Of a DNA stretch of 11,979 bases, positions 1-6,566 are shown one piece after another (within the stretch, counting starts at the first letter, position 1; each line of letters begins with the position of its first letter). Under the pieces are notes generated by a model. The model searched no databases. It was not told where the DNA came from and worked only from the letters and a program-made list of their open reading frames with translations. Both the position numbers and the translations under genes were made by a program. The DNA is from an uncultured Lachnospiraceae bacterium (GTDB lineage: Bacteria; Bacillota; Clostridia; Lachnospirales; Lachnospiraceae): positions 1-11,979 of the forward strand of contig CAJUBR010000081.1 of assembly GCA_910584695.1 (NCBI GenBank). The letters run 5' to 3'.

Positions 1-328
1 GCCATTTTTCAAGGCTTTCAAGTGTGTTTTTCTTAATTTAACTGTCAAACTTCCGAGTAAAAACCGGAATACTCAAAATTATTGTAAAAACCTTTTTCAT
101 TACTTTCATTTACCTTCTTCGTTTCACTGCACTTTACATCCATTTTCATCCACTTAAAAAATTCAATTCTTCTGAATGTTTCCCATTTCTCTATATTTAA
201 GCAAATTATAACAATAAGCATAATTAAAAATCAATGAAACCTACTAAAAAATAATGGTAGCGTATACCAATGCTTTTTGATAGAATAATATGTAGCAAAA
301 TACCCTGATTTAAGAAATGGAGGTCTGT
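1..328. other. AT-rich non-coding leader upstream of the DUF362 gene
   Basis: No convincing gene is seen in these 328 bases. The stretch is very AT-rich. It holds a candidate leftward promoter (205-234), a weak 58-codon leftward reading frame (45-221) with no ribosome binding site, and a partly palindromic GGTAGCGTATACC at 256-268 that could be an operator for the rightward DUF362 gene. A rightward -10-like TAGAAT lies at 281-286, but there is no good -35 box at the right distance, so the DUF362 promoter remains unresolved. Confidence 0.5.
205..234 (-). promoter_or_regulatory. Candidate leftward sigma-A-type promoter
   Basis: On the minus strand TTGATT (229-234) and a perfect TATAAT (205-210) are separated by 18 bp. 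Any transcript would run leftward out of the window. No clear gene starts between it and position 1, so the target is unknown. In DNA this AT-rich such matches occur by chance, hence low confidence. Confidence 0.35.
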
Positions 329-1192
329 ATGAAACCAAACGTATTCTTTACCAGAACAATTACCCCGGATAAAGTATTGGAGCTTTACAAAATGACCGAA
401 AAAACATTACCGAGAAAAGTTGCCATTAAACTACACTCCGGTGAAGTCGGAAACCAGAATTTTTTAAAACCAGAATTTTGGCAGCCGGTAATTGAACATG
501 TAGGCGGCACAGTTGTAGAATGCAATACTGCTTATGACGGAGAACGCAATACCACAAAGAAGCATTTAATTACAATTGAAAAACACGGATGGAGCAAATA
601 TTTTAATGTGGATTTATTAGATGCCAACGGACCTGATTTGGAGCTTAAGATACCGAACGGAAAACGAATCCAGAAAAATTACGTAGGCAAAAATCTTGCA
701 GCTTATAATTCTTTACTGGTTCTTTCTCATTTTAAGGGACACCCAATGGGCGGCTACGGTGGAGCCTTAAAACAATTATCTATTGGTATTGCCTCCTCCT
801 ACGGCAAGGCTTATATTCATGGTGCAGGTAATCCGGATGAGATATGGACTGCAGAACATGACTCTTTCCTAGAGTCTATGGCAGATGCATCCGCTTCCAT
901 TATAGATTATTTCAAAGAAAATATAATCTATATCAACGTTATGAAAAATATGTCTGTGGACTGTGACTGTTGTGCAGTAGCGGAGGACCCCTGCATGCAG
1001 GACATCGGAATCCTTGTCTCTCTTGATCCCGTTGCCATTGATCAGGCATGTATTGATTTGGTGTATGCCGCAGACGATCCGGGCAGAGATCATTTAATTG
1101 AACGCATTGAATCCCGCAACGGCATACATACCATTAAAGCTGCTGCTGCTCTAGGATTAGGTTCCAGAGAGTATGAGCTCATTACCGTGTAA
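329..1192 (+). CDS. DUF362 domain-containing protein (no ferredoxin domain)
   Basis: A 287-residue cytoplasmic protein of the DUF362 family, whose biochemical role is not established; relatives are often fused to, or encoded near, iron-sulfur proteins. The family core is visible: HFKGHPMGGYGGALKQLSIG at about residues 134-153, and the C-terminal stretch with DIGILVSLDPVAIDQA near 225-240. A cysteine cluster (C212, C214, C215, C222) precedes the latter and could bind a metal or Fe-S cluster. Many relatives carry a C-terminal 4Fe-4S ferredoxin domain; this one ends without it. I chose ATG 329 over ATG 317 because GGAGG at 319-323 sits 5 nt before 329 and would lie inside the gene if 317 were used. 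The gene is apparently monocistronic, with the convergent ABC operon downstream beyond a repeat. Family assignment is firm; function is unknown. Confidence 0.85.
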   Translation: MKPNVFFTRTITPDKVLELYKMTEKTLPRKVAIKLHSGEVGNQNFLKPEFWQPVIEHVGGTVVECNTAYDGERNTTKKHLITIEKHGWSKYFNVDLLDANGPDLELKIPNGKRIQKNYVGKNLAAYNSLLVLSHFKGHPMGGYGGALKQLSIGIASSYGKAYIHGAGNPDEIWTAEHDSFLESMADASASIIDYFKENIIYINVMKNMSVDCDCCAVAEDPCMQDIGILVSLDPVAIDQACIDLVYAADDPGRDHLIERIESRNGIHTIKAAAALGLGSREYELITV

Positions 1193-1413
1193 TACAAAAG
1201 CCTGTCAGACAAAACAAGATTTTGTATCAGATAAAGTCAATCCCCCCACAGGCACATCTTCTTGACTCATTGCTCGCGGAAGTCAATAACCCCGCAGCAA
1301 GCTACGAGGCATCAAACTTCCAACACAGCAAAGCCGCGGGGTATTTGACCCTCGCGGCATTCGTCAAATGGACATGCGAGCATGTCCGCTTGACTCATTG
1401 CTCGCGGGAATAA
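1193..1413. repeat. Structured GC-rich intergenic repeat element
   Basis: This stretch is much richer in GC than its surroundings and is full of symmetry. The 19-mer CTTGACTCATTGCTCGCGG occurs exactly twice, at 1261-1279 and 1389-1407. Between the copies are several inverted pairs: GTCAATAACCCCGC (1282-1295) against GCGGGGTATTTGAC (1336-1349) with two mismatches, ATTTGAC (1343-1349) against GTCAAAT (1363-1369), and GGACATGC/GCATGTCC with a 2-nt centre (1370-1387). Reading frames across it (for example 1222-1413) look like translated repeat, not protein. It resembles the dispersed REP-like intergenic elements of clostridia, but its copy number elsewhere cannot be seen here. No transposase is present. 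Confidence 0.6.
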
Positions 1414-1467
1414 AAATGCACAGACATATCCGACTAACATCCCTTAACTGTCCATGTTTGTGCATTT
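1411..1467 (-). terminator. Rho-independent terminator of the LytTR/ABC operon
   Basis: Downstream of the leftward permease gene, arms at 1454-1467 and 1414-1427 pair over 14 bp with one G-T type mismatch, around a 26-nt loop. On the minus strand the stem is followed by a T-rich run (TTTTTAT). The long loop is unusual, but the position 27 bp after the stop codon fits the end of the operon. Confidence 0.6.
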
Positions 1468-1493
1468 ATAATAATTCCTACCTTTCCTTCCAT

Positions 1494-2186
1494 CTATTCC
1501 AGTCCGCATTTTCTGTATGCAATAGTAAATATTGCAGCAAAGAAAAATACATTCACCACCATGATACAGATATTATCCATCTCAAGGTGCATAGAGTTGA
1601 TCCTGTTAAGCATAATGCTGATTTGTTCTGAATATATGAATTTTGCAATTTTCCCAATAGTAGTATTAAACATGGACAGCATCGGCATAAATGAAAAGAC
1701 CATCATAACAGGTACAGCAACTGAAGATGCCATGATCTGTGTTTTACTCCAGATACCGATTGCTGCTCCTATCAGTAAGGAAGCTAAAATACCAACTGCC
1801 ATAATCATCATAAAATAAAGCCTTTCCTGTGGTTTGTAACTGCCTGCCATACAGACTACCACTGCCCCTATCATACATGCAGCCCAAATATAACTTCCAA
1901 TTCCCAATAAATACTGGTACGGTTTTACATTTGACATCATCAATACACGAAGCGTATTTTTTTCTTTCTCCTCTCCTATCACAGCTGCCATGCTCGTTAA
2001 AGGTGCCATTCCTATGTACATGACAGCAAACAGATTTACAAAAAAATTTTCCGGCATTCCATCTATTATTACTGCATTATTCATGATCAGGGTGAGAATC
2101 GGAAACATAATAAACTGAATTAAAACCGTTTTGTTCCCCCATGTATCTTTTAATTGTTTTTTAAAAATAGCCGCAATATTACTCAT
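1494..2186 (-). CDS. ABC-2 type transporter permease
   Basis: A 230-residue polytopic membrane protein forming the transmembrane part of an ABC exporter with the ATPase encoded just upstream. About six hydrophobic segments are visible (roughly 21-37, 48-70, 92-114, 122-146, 152-172, 203-224). After the second, EEKEKNTLRVLMMSNV (72-87) is the cytoplasmic coupling motif typical of ABC-2 permeases. Its length is normal for the small members of the family. The start codon overlaps the end of the ATPase gene by 8 bp, and AAAGGAG lies about 10 nt before the ATG, so the two are translationally linked. It ends with TAG and is the last gene of the operon. The substrate is unknown; LytTR-linked relatives have been tied to peptide export or resistance, but nothing here decides that. 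Confidence 0.85.
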   Translation of the reverse strand: MSNIAAIFKKQLKDTWGNKTVLIQFIMFPILTLIMNNAVIIDGMPENFFVNLFAVMYIGMAPLTSMAAVIGEEKEKNTLRVLMMSNVKPYQYLLGIGSYIWAACMIGAVVVCMAGSYKPQERLYFMMIMAVGILASLLIGAAIGIWSKTQIMASSVAVPVMMVFSFMPMLSMFNTTIGKIAKFIYSEQISIMLNRINSMHLEMDNICIMVVNVFFFAAIFTIAYRKCGLE

Positions 2187-3036
2187 AGCAGTCCAGCTCC
2201 TTTCCTGTCAGTTGGGTAAAAACGCTTTCAAGCGTTGGCTCTGTAGAATGTATTGCTTCAATGACACCTTTTTCCAAATATTCCTTCATCTGGAGAGCAG
2301 AGGCACTGCTGTTTTCCAATATAACCATTTCCCCATCTTTTAAAGTCACCCGAAACTTATTTAGATAATTATACTTTCTGCAAATATCCGTCGGCTTTCC
2401 ATACTCTATAATCTCTCCTTCATTTAACAATGCTACATGGTCACATAGACTTTCTGCTTCAAACATATTGTGTGTTGTAAGAAAGATTGTCGCCCCCCTT
2501 TTCCTCTGCTCTGTCAGAACAGCATGTATTTCTTTTGTTGTAACCGGATCCAGACCGGAAGTTGGCTCATCTAAAAATAATATTTTAGCATGATTCATCA
2601 ATGCCCTTGCCAGAGATAATCTGTTTTTCATACCTTTGGAAAGTTTTGAAACTGCCTTATTGCGGTGATCATACAAATCGATACTTTTCAGTATATCTGC
2701 AATTCTTTTATGCGGAACATGGTAAATATCTGCATAAAACACCAAATTATCGTACACCGATAACCGGTCATATAATCCAAAGCTGTCCATCATAATCCCG
2801 ATTTTCTCATGCTCAAAAGCACTTAATTCTTTTGTATCTTTTCCCAAAAGACGGGCATATCCACTATCCTGTGTTAGCTGTCCTGTAAGAATTTTAATTA
2901 ATGTGGTCTTCCCTGCTCCCGACGGACCTAACAATCCGAAAATTTCTCCTGTTTGTATTTCAAAACTAACAGAATCTAAGATTTGTTTTCCTGCAAATCT
3001 GAGGGAAAGTTCATTTGCTATCATCGCATGACTCAT
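2179..3036 (-). CDS. ABC transporter ATP-binding protein
   Basis: A 285-residue ABC ATPase that powers the ABC-2 permease downstream. Motifs in order: Walker A GPSGAGKTT (37-45), signature LSKGM (132-136, a common variant of LSGGQ), Walker B ILFLDEP (152-158) followed by the D-loop, and the H-loop histidine H189. The Q-loop region reads IGIMMDSFGLYDRL, so the usual glutamine is replaced, a point to note although similar loops occur in this subgroup. Residues after about 225 form the C-terminal extension typical of drug and peptide exporters. GGAGG is 9 nt before the ATG. The gene starts 1 bp after the DUF3021 stop and overlaps the permease by 8 bp. Function as an export ATPase is secure; the substrate is not. 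Confidence 0.92.
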   Translation of the reverse strand: MSHAMIANELSLRFAGKQILDSVSFEIQTGEIFGLLGPSGAGKTTLIKILTGQLTQDSGYARLLGKDTKELSAFEHEKIGIMMDSFGLYDRLSVYDNLVFYADIYHVPHKRIADILKSIDLYDHRNKAVSKLSKGMKNRLSLARALMNHAKILFLDEPTSGLDPVTTKEIHAVLTEQRKRGATIFLTTHNMFEAESLCDHVALLNEGEIIEYGKPTDICRKYNYLNKFRVTLKDGEMVILENSSASALQMKEYLEKGVIEAIHSTEPTLESVFTQLTGKELDCYE

Positions 3037-3037
3037 T

Positions 3038-3514
3038 TTATTTTTCCTCCCCTGATTTCAATCTCTTAAGTGCTTCCTCCATTTGCTTATTCTCAGTCTT
3101 TTCCTTTATTATCATTATCAGATAACTTACAAAAAATGATATTCCAAAACAAATGAAGAACATTGCCCACGGCTGCCACATATTTACTGGAAACCAATGA
3201 AATGCTATCACAAAAACAGCTATTACTATGACGATCATTGCCAACATACAAATCATCCTTAACCAGATCGGCATTTTTTTAATAAAAACATCCGTAAAGA
3301 ACACAAACCGAATACCTACAATTAAAACTGATACACATAAAAATTGAAAAGAAACCTTTGCCGGGATTCCTTTACTTCCAAGCTCAAACATAGCAGAAAA
3401 ACCCTTTGCAGAGTCCCCAAAAACAAGACAAAAAACATTCAACACCAGCATTGCAAATCCAAATACAATAAATACCTGTCCCATATAATCAAAAATGGTT
3501 CTCTTTTCTTCCAT
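3038..3514 (-). CDS. DUF3021 family membrane protein
   Basis: A 158-residue integral membrane protein with four predicted helices (about 12-32, 53-73, 85-105, 114-136) and a charged, helical C-terminal tail (137-158, rich in K and E) likely to face the cytoplasm. It matches the DUF3021 family, which is typically encoded directly beside stand-alone LytTR regulators. By analogy with LytTR regulatory systems, where a membrane protein restrains the regulator, it may be the inhibitor or signal sensor for the LytTR protein; that role is inference. Its ATG directly follows the LytTR stop codon (TAAATG), with GGGGTG 6 nt upstream, indicating coupled translation. One base separates it from the ATPase gene. 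Confidence 0.8.
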   Translation of the reverse strand: MEEKRTIFDYMGQVFIVFGFAMLVLNVFCLVFGDSAKGFSAMFELGSKGIPAKVSFQFLCVSVLIVGIRFVFFTDVFIKKMPIWLRMICMLAMIVIVIAVFVIAFHWFPVNMWQPWAMFFICFGISFFVSYLIMIIKEKTENKQMEEALKRLKSGEEK

Positions 3515-3955
3515 TTATATCACCCCTAATCTTTTTTTCAATTCATCGGCATACTGCCTTGACGCAATAATCTGCTCTCCGTTTGACATCGTAACACGAA
3601 TCTTTCTATTAATATCTGCTTTCAGGGATTGAATATTTTGCAGATGGATCAAAAATGACTTACTCACCCGGAAAAAACCATATTCCTCAAGCCGCTGCTC
3701 TAATTCATATAATCGGAATTCCGATTCATACACTTCGTCAGATGTATAAATAAAACATTTCCTATCCACACTTTCTATATATATAATCTGTGCAACATCT
3801 AATAAGTGAACTTCATCATCTTTTTTTGCTGTCAGTTGGTGATTCATCATTCGCAAGGTTGCCAATATTTTTTCTACATCAGCTGTCAGCTGCCTGCAAG
3901 TAACGGAAATTTTCAAATCCGCTGCCTTTTCATCAACAGTAATCTCTATTTTCAA
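3515..3955 (-). CDS. LytTR-type DNA-binding transcriptional regulator
   Basis: A 146-residue regulator made of a short N-terminal region (1-40) and a LytTR DNA-binding domain (about 42-143), with the family core FFRVSKSFLIHLQNIQSL at 94-111 and a final RQYADELKKRL. There is no receiver domain, so it is not a classical response regulator. It heads the operon DUF3021-ATPase-permease and probably controls it; LytTR proteins bind pairs of direct repeats upstream of their targets. The start is TTG at 3955: a TAG stop lies in frame five codons upstream, no ATG occurs in frame before residue 36, and the purine-rich GGCGGTGGAG immediately precedes it. The weak start codon could keep the regulator scarce relative to its membrane partner. 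Confidence 0.85.
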   Translation of the reverse strand: MKIEITVDEKAADLKISVTCRQLTADVEKILATLRMMNHQLTAKKDDEVHLLDVAQIIYIESVDRKCFIYTSDEVYESEFRLYELEQRLEEYGFFRVSKSFLIHLQNIQSLKADINRKIRVTMSNGEQIIASRQYADELKKRLGVI

Positions 3956-3987
3956 ATCTCCACCGCCTTTCTACTGATTTTATTATA

Positions 3988-4049
3988 ATGAAGCTCGCTG
4001 AGGCTCGCGTATGTCATCAACCTCCGCTTTGCTCCGGTTGGTGACATAT
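3988..4049. repeat. Palindromic intergenic element in the LytTR operon leader
   Basis: ATGTCATCAACC (4011-4022) and GGTTGGTGACAT (4036-4047) form a 12-bp inverted repeat with one mismatch around a 13-nt centre, and flanking bases extend it slightly. Beside it GCTCGCTGAGGCTCGCG (3993-4009) contains repeated GCTCGC. The element is far more GC-rich than the rest of the intergenic region. In the leftward RNA it would be a stable hairpin in the 5' leader of the LytTR mRNA. It looks like a dispersed clostridial palindrome; it could also be a binding site. Confidence 0.5.
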
Positions 4050-4074
4050 TATACCCCGTATAACTTTTTATCAA
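4048..4074 (-). promoter_or_regulatory. Candidate promoter of the LytTR/ABC operon
   Basis: On the minus strand TTGATA (4069-4074) and TATAAT (4048-4053) match sigma-A boxes, but the spacer is only 15 bp, which would make a weak promoter needing activation. A second minus-strand TATAAT occurs at 3982-3987 without a good -35 box. The rest of this 369-bp gap, 4075-4263, shows nothing recognisable. Confidence 0.35.
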
Positions 4075-4263
4075 GCCCCTTAAACATATGATGCCAGTTT
4101 TGACGCATAAGCTGCCATTTTTATCCCCTGCAACGATCTAAGCAGCCGTACCTGCACAGATATTTGGCTCTTGCAATAATTATTAACTCCATCATAAAAA
4201 ATTATCTGTTACCTTACATTCCTTTTATGCCACAAAATCTGCCCTGCATTACAGGAAGATTTT

Positions 4264-4301
4264 ATGTAATCATTGACATTACATCAACTCTACGATACAC
4301 T
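4264..4301 (+). promoter_or_regulatory. Promoter and operator of the Rrf2 regulator gene
   Basis: A perfect palindrome ATGTAAT (4264-4270), 7-bp spacer, ATTACAT (4278-4284). The -35 box TTGACA (4273-4278) lies in the spacer and first base of the right arm, followed by a 17-bp gap and the -10 box TACACT (4296-4301). A protein bound here would block RNA polymerase, and the same motif recurs twice before the next gene, so autoregulation by the Rrf2 protein is the simplest reading. Confidence 0.8.
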
Positions 4302-4324
4302 AACACAAGAAAGGAAGTGATATT

Positions 4325-4768
4325 ATGCAGATTTCAAGCCGTTTTACATTAGCAGTTCACATTTTTGCCTGTATTGATACATTTGGAAATGAATATAAAG
4401 TAACCAGTGATTTTCTGGCAAAAAGTACAAATGTCAACCCGGTTATCATCAGAAAAATTCTGGGACAGTTAAAGAGTGCTGGTCTAATTGAAGTAGCAAG
4501 AGGAACAGGTGGTACTACGATTGCCAGACCACTGGATGAAATCACCCTTTTAGATATATACCAGGCTGTGAAATGTGTGGAAAATGGAAGTCTATTTCAT
4601 TTCCACGAAAATCCAAACACCGACTGTCCTGTAGGAAGAAATATTCATCATATATTGGATGGTAAGCTTCTTCGTATTCAGACTGCCATGGAAAAAGAAC
4701 TTGCCTCTATCACTTTGGAACATATCATACAGGATACGGAAAAATATATACAAAATGAAACCCTGTAA
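4325..4768 (+). CDS. Rrf2 family transcriptional regulator (YwnA-like)
   Basis: A 147-residue winged-helix regulator of the Rrf2 family. The N-terminal MQISSRFTLAVHI is characteristic, the helix-turn-helix spans about 27-55, and the wing contains RGTGGTT (59-65). IscR-type members hold an Fe-S cluster with three cysteines in the loop after the dimer helix; here only C101 (in TDCPVG) is in that loop, with C16 and C84 elsewhere. That pattern fits the YwnA subgroup, some of whose relatives (for example HypR of Staphylococcus) work by thiol switching. AAGGAAG lies 8 nt before the ATG. It has its own operator-promoter and its own terminator. A YwnB-like gene follows, as in the Bacillus ywnA-ywnB neighbourhood, so the target is probably that unit. 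Sensor chemistry is inference. Confidence 0.9.
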   Translation: MQISSRFTLAVHIFACIDTFGNEYKVTSDFLAKSTNVNPVIIRKILGQLKSAGLIEVARGTGGTTIARPLDEITLLDIYQAVKCVENGSLFHFHENPNTDCPVGRNIHHILDGKLLRIQTAMEKELASITLEHIIQDTEKYIQNETL

Positions 4769-4776
4769 AAGCACCG

Positions 4777-4823
4777 AAATTCAAGGCTTAAAGAAAGATA
4801 TTAAAAATGCCTTGAATTTTTTT
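4777..4823 (+). terminator. Rho-independent terminator after the Rrf2 gene
   Basis: AAATTCAAGGC (4777-4787) pairs perfectly with GCCTTGAATTT (4809-4819) across a 21-nt loop, followed by a run of T. It begins 8 bp after the stop codon and separates the regulator transcript from the next gene, which has its own promoter. Confidence 0.8.
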
Positions 4824-4833
4824 AAATTTTTTA

Positions 4834-4871
4834 TTGTAACTATTGACATTACAACATAGCAATGTTATAGT
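4834..4871 (+). promoter_or_regulatory. Promoter and first operator of the YwnB-SirTM-macrodomain unit
   Basis: TTGTAAC (4834-4840), 7-bp spacer, ATTACAA (4848-4854): the same palindrome as before the Rrf2 gene, with one mismatch between the arms. The -35 TTGACA (4843-4848) sits in exactly the same place within the operator, with a 17-bp gap to the -10 TATAGT (4866-4871). This near-consensus promoter should be strong when not repressed. Confidence 0.85.
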
Positions 4872-4881
4872 GCCCTCATTA

Positions 4882-4904
4882 GTTGTAATAATCGTCATTA
4901 CAAC
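4882..4904 (+). promoter_or_regulatory. Second operator, just downstream of the transcription start
   Basis: GTTGTAAT (4882-4889) and ATTACAAC (4897-4904) form a perfect 8-bp inverted repeat with a 7-bp spacer. It is the best copy of the motif and lies about 49 bp (centre to centre) after the first operator, immediately past the expected transcription start. Two sites bracketing the start would allow tight repression. Confidence 0.8.
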
Positions 4905-4932
4905 AAAATATATTTTTTAGGAGGTACTTATT

Positions 4933-5562
4933 ATGAAAATTGCAGTGGTTTGTGCAAATGGCAAGGCAGGTCAGTTAATTACGAAAGAAGCGGTAAACAG
5001 AGGCTTTGAGGTAACGGCTATCGTGAAAGACAGCAACCGGTCAGCTGCTCCAAAGACAGTTATAAAAGACATTATGGATATTACAGCAGAGGATTTGAAG
5101 GGGTTTGATGCAGTCGTAGATGCCTTTGGTGCATGGACAGAGGATACCCTTCCTCTTCACAGTGTTTCCCTAAAAGTTTTATGTGATGCCCTTTCCGGTA
5201 CAGATACCAGATTATTGGTTGTCGGAGGGGCTGGAAGCCTTTATGTCAATCCGGAACACACAGCCTGCGTTGCTGACGGTCCGAATTTTCCCGACATGTT
5301 TAAACCTCTTGCAGCGGCTATGGCAAAAGGACTTTCCGAGCTTCGCAAAAGAAATGATGTAAGGTGGACATATATCAGTCCTGCCGGAGATTTTCAGGCA
5401 GAAGGGGAATCCACCGGAAGATATATTCTTGGCGGTGAAGAACTTACATTGAATGATAAGGGGGAAAGCATTATCAGCTATGCAGATTATGCCGTCGCCA
5501 TGCTTGATGAAATTGCAGGCGGAAACCACATTCAGGAACGGATTTCTGTTGTCAGAAAATAA
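4933..5562 (+). CDS. NAD(P)-binding Rossmann protein (YwnB-like, atypical SDR)
   Basis: A 209-residue cytoplasmic protein with an N-terminal Rossmann nucleotide-binding motif, VVCANGKAG (5-13), a variant of the GxxGxxG loop of NmrA/SDR-a relatives. A second conserved strand and loop, VVGGAGSLYV (96-105), and WTYISPAGDF (145-154) fit the NAD(P)H-binding family that includes Bacillus YwnB. The substrate is unknown; relatives are thought to be reductases or redox sensors. GGAGG is 8 nt before the ATG. It is the first gene of a unit with the sirtuin (38 bp downstream) and the macrodomain protein, behind two Rrf2-type operators. Binding of NAD(P) is well supported by the fold motif; catalysis is not shown by the sequence. 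Confidence 0.85.
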   Translation: MKIAVVCANGKAGQLITKEAVNRGFEVTAIVKDSNRSAAPKTVIKDIMDITAEDLKGFDAVVDAFGAWTEDTLPLHSVSLKVLCDALSGTDTRLLVVGGAGSLYVNPEHTACVADGPNFPDMFKPLAAAMAKGLSELRKRNDVRWTYISPAGDFQAEGESTGRYILGGEELTLNDKGESIISYADYAVAMLDEIAGGNHIQERISVVRK

Positions 5563-5600
5563 TATTCTTGATAAAACCAACAAGGAAAGGAGCCGGTGAC

Positions 5601-6566
5601 ATGAAACAGACAAAAAAGGACAAGACAACATGGACAGCATTTTTAAATAACATACCTGCAGATGATTATATTTTTCAACAGATACCATATGAAGAGCAGA
5701 TTAGAAATGCTGCCAAAATGATAAAATCCTCTGGCATGATACTCATCGGTGCCGGAGCCGGTGCTTCTTCCGCTGCCGGGCTTACGTACAGCGGAAAACG
5801 GTTTACCGGAAATTTTTCAGAATTCATAGAAAAATACGGTTTAGCAAATATGCCGGATATGTATGCGGCAGGATTTTATCCCTTCCCCAATGAGGAAGCA
5901 AAGTGGGGATACTGGTCAAAGCACAGCATGATAAACCGTTTCCTGCCGCCTGCCCTTCCCCTGTATCAGATGCTTTATCAAATGGTACAGGACAAAGAGC
6001 ATTTTGTCTTAACAACTAATGTGGACCATCAGCTCTGGAAAGCCGGCTTTGCTAACGAAAACATATTTGCAACACAGGGAGATTATGGTATGATACAGTG
6101 TGAAAAAGGCTGTCATGCAAAAACCTATGATACCGAAATACTGTTTCGGCAAATGGATCAGGCAAGGCACGACTGTGTCATTCCCTCTTACATGGTTCCC
6201 AAATGTCCTGTCTGCGGCGGCAATATGACCATGCATCTCCGCTGTGACCAATATTTTGTGGAGGATGAGCACTGGCATGAAGCTGCAAGACGGTATGATG
6301 CATTTATTGAGCGTACAGCTAACCGGAAGACTGTATTATTAGAGCTGGGGGTAGGTTTCAATACACCTGCCATCATTCGCTTTCCTTTTGAAAAAATGAT
6401 ACGGACATATGAAAATTTCTCCCTTATCCGCCTGAACCTAAAGGAAGCCTTTATTCCGGAAAGCTTTGGCAAAAGAGTGATTGGCATCAACGAGGATATT
6501 AAAAAAACAATAATTGACCTATGTAAACAACTGAATGTAGAGGAAAAAATTGATGAGACAAAATGA
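5601..6566 (+). CDS. sirTM: Class M sirtuin (SirTM), probable protein ADP-ribosyltransferase
   Basis: A 321-residue Sir2-fold enzyme. Established work on SirTM proteins of Staphylococcus and Streptococcus shows that they transfer ADP-ribose from NAD+ to protein, there lipoylated GcvH-L, instead of deacetylating. Here the NAD loop is GAGAGASSAAG (50-60), the ribose-contact motif is TTNVDHQLWKAGF (N140, D142), and the position of the usual catalytic histidine reads TQGDYG, so Q159 replaces His, the hallmark of this class. Zinc ligands are C167/C171 and C202/C205. LLELGVGFNTP (246-256) is also typical. I use ATG 5601 with AAAGGAG 8 nt upstream, not the TTG at 5568. The gene overlaps the macrodomain gene by 14 bp, matching the known enzyme pair. 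No GcvH-L or lipoate ligase gene is in the window, so the protein target is unknown. Confidence 0.9.
   Translation: MKQTKKDKTTWTAFLNNIPADDYIFQQIPYEEQIRNAAKMIKSSGMILIGAGAGASSAAGLTYSGKRFTGNFSEFIEKYGLANMPDMYAAGFYPFPNEEAKWGYWSKHSMINRFLPPALPLYQMLYQMVQDKEHFVLTTNVDHQLWKAGFANENIFATQGDYGMIQCEKGCHAKTYDTEILFRQMDQARHDCVIPSYMVPKCPVCGGNMTMHLRCDQYFVEDEHWHEAARRYDAFIERTANRKTVLLELGVGFNTPAIIRFPFEKMIRTYENFSLIRLNLKEAFIPESFGKRVIGINEDIKKTIIDLCKQLNVEEKIDETK

Noticed and set aside
45..221. 58-codon leftward reading frame starting at ATG 221
   Set aside because: No ribosome binding site, and the sequence is AT-rich. It starts 10 bp beyond a candidate -10 box, so a transcript from that promoter would not contain the start codon.
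1261..1407. CRISPR array
   Set aside because: Only two copies of a 19-mer with a single long interval, and no cas genes.
1222..1631. Overlapping rightward frames 1222-1413 and 1368-1631
   Set aside because: They translate the structured repeat and then run antisense into the permease gene; no ribosome binding sites or family features.
4164..4352. Rightward 62-codon frame before the Rrf2 gene
   Set aside because: It spans the operator and promoter and overlaps the Rrf2 start in another frame, with no ribosome binding site.
5568..5600. Extension of the sirtuin to a TTG at 5568
   Set aside because: The AAAGGAG ribosome binding site lies inside this extension, at the correct distance from ATG 5601.
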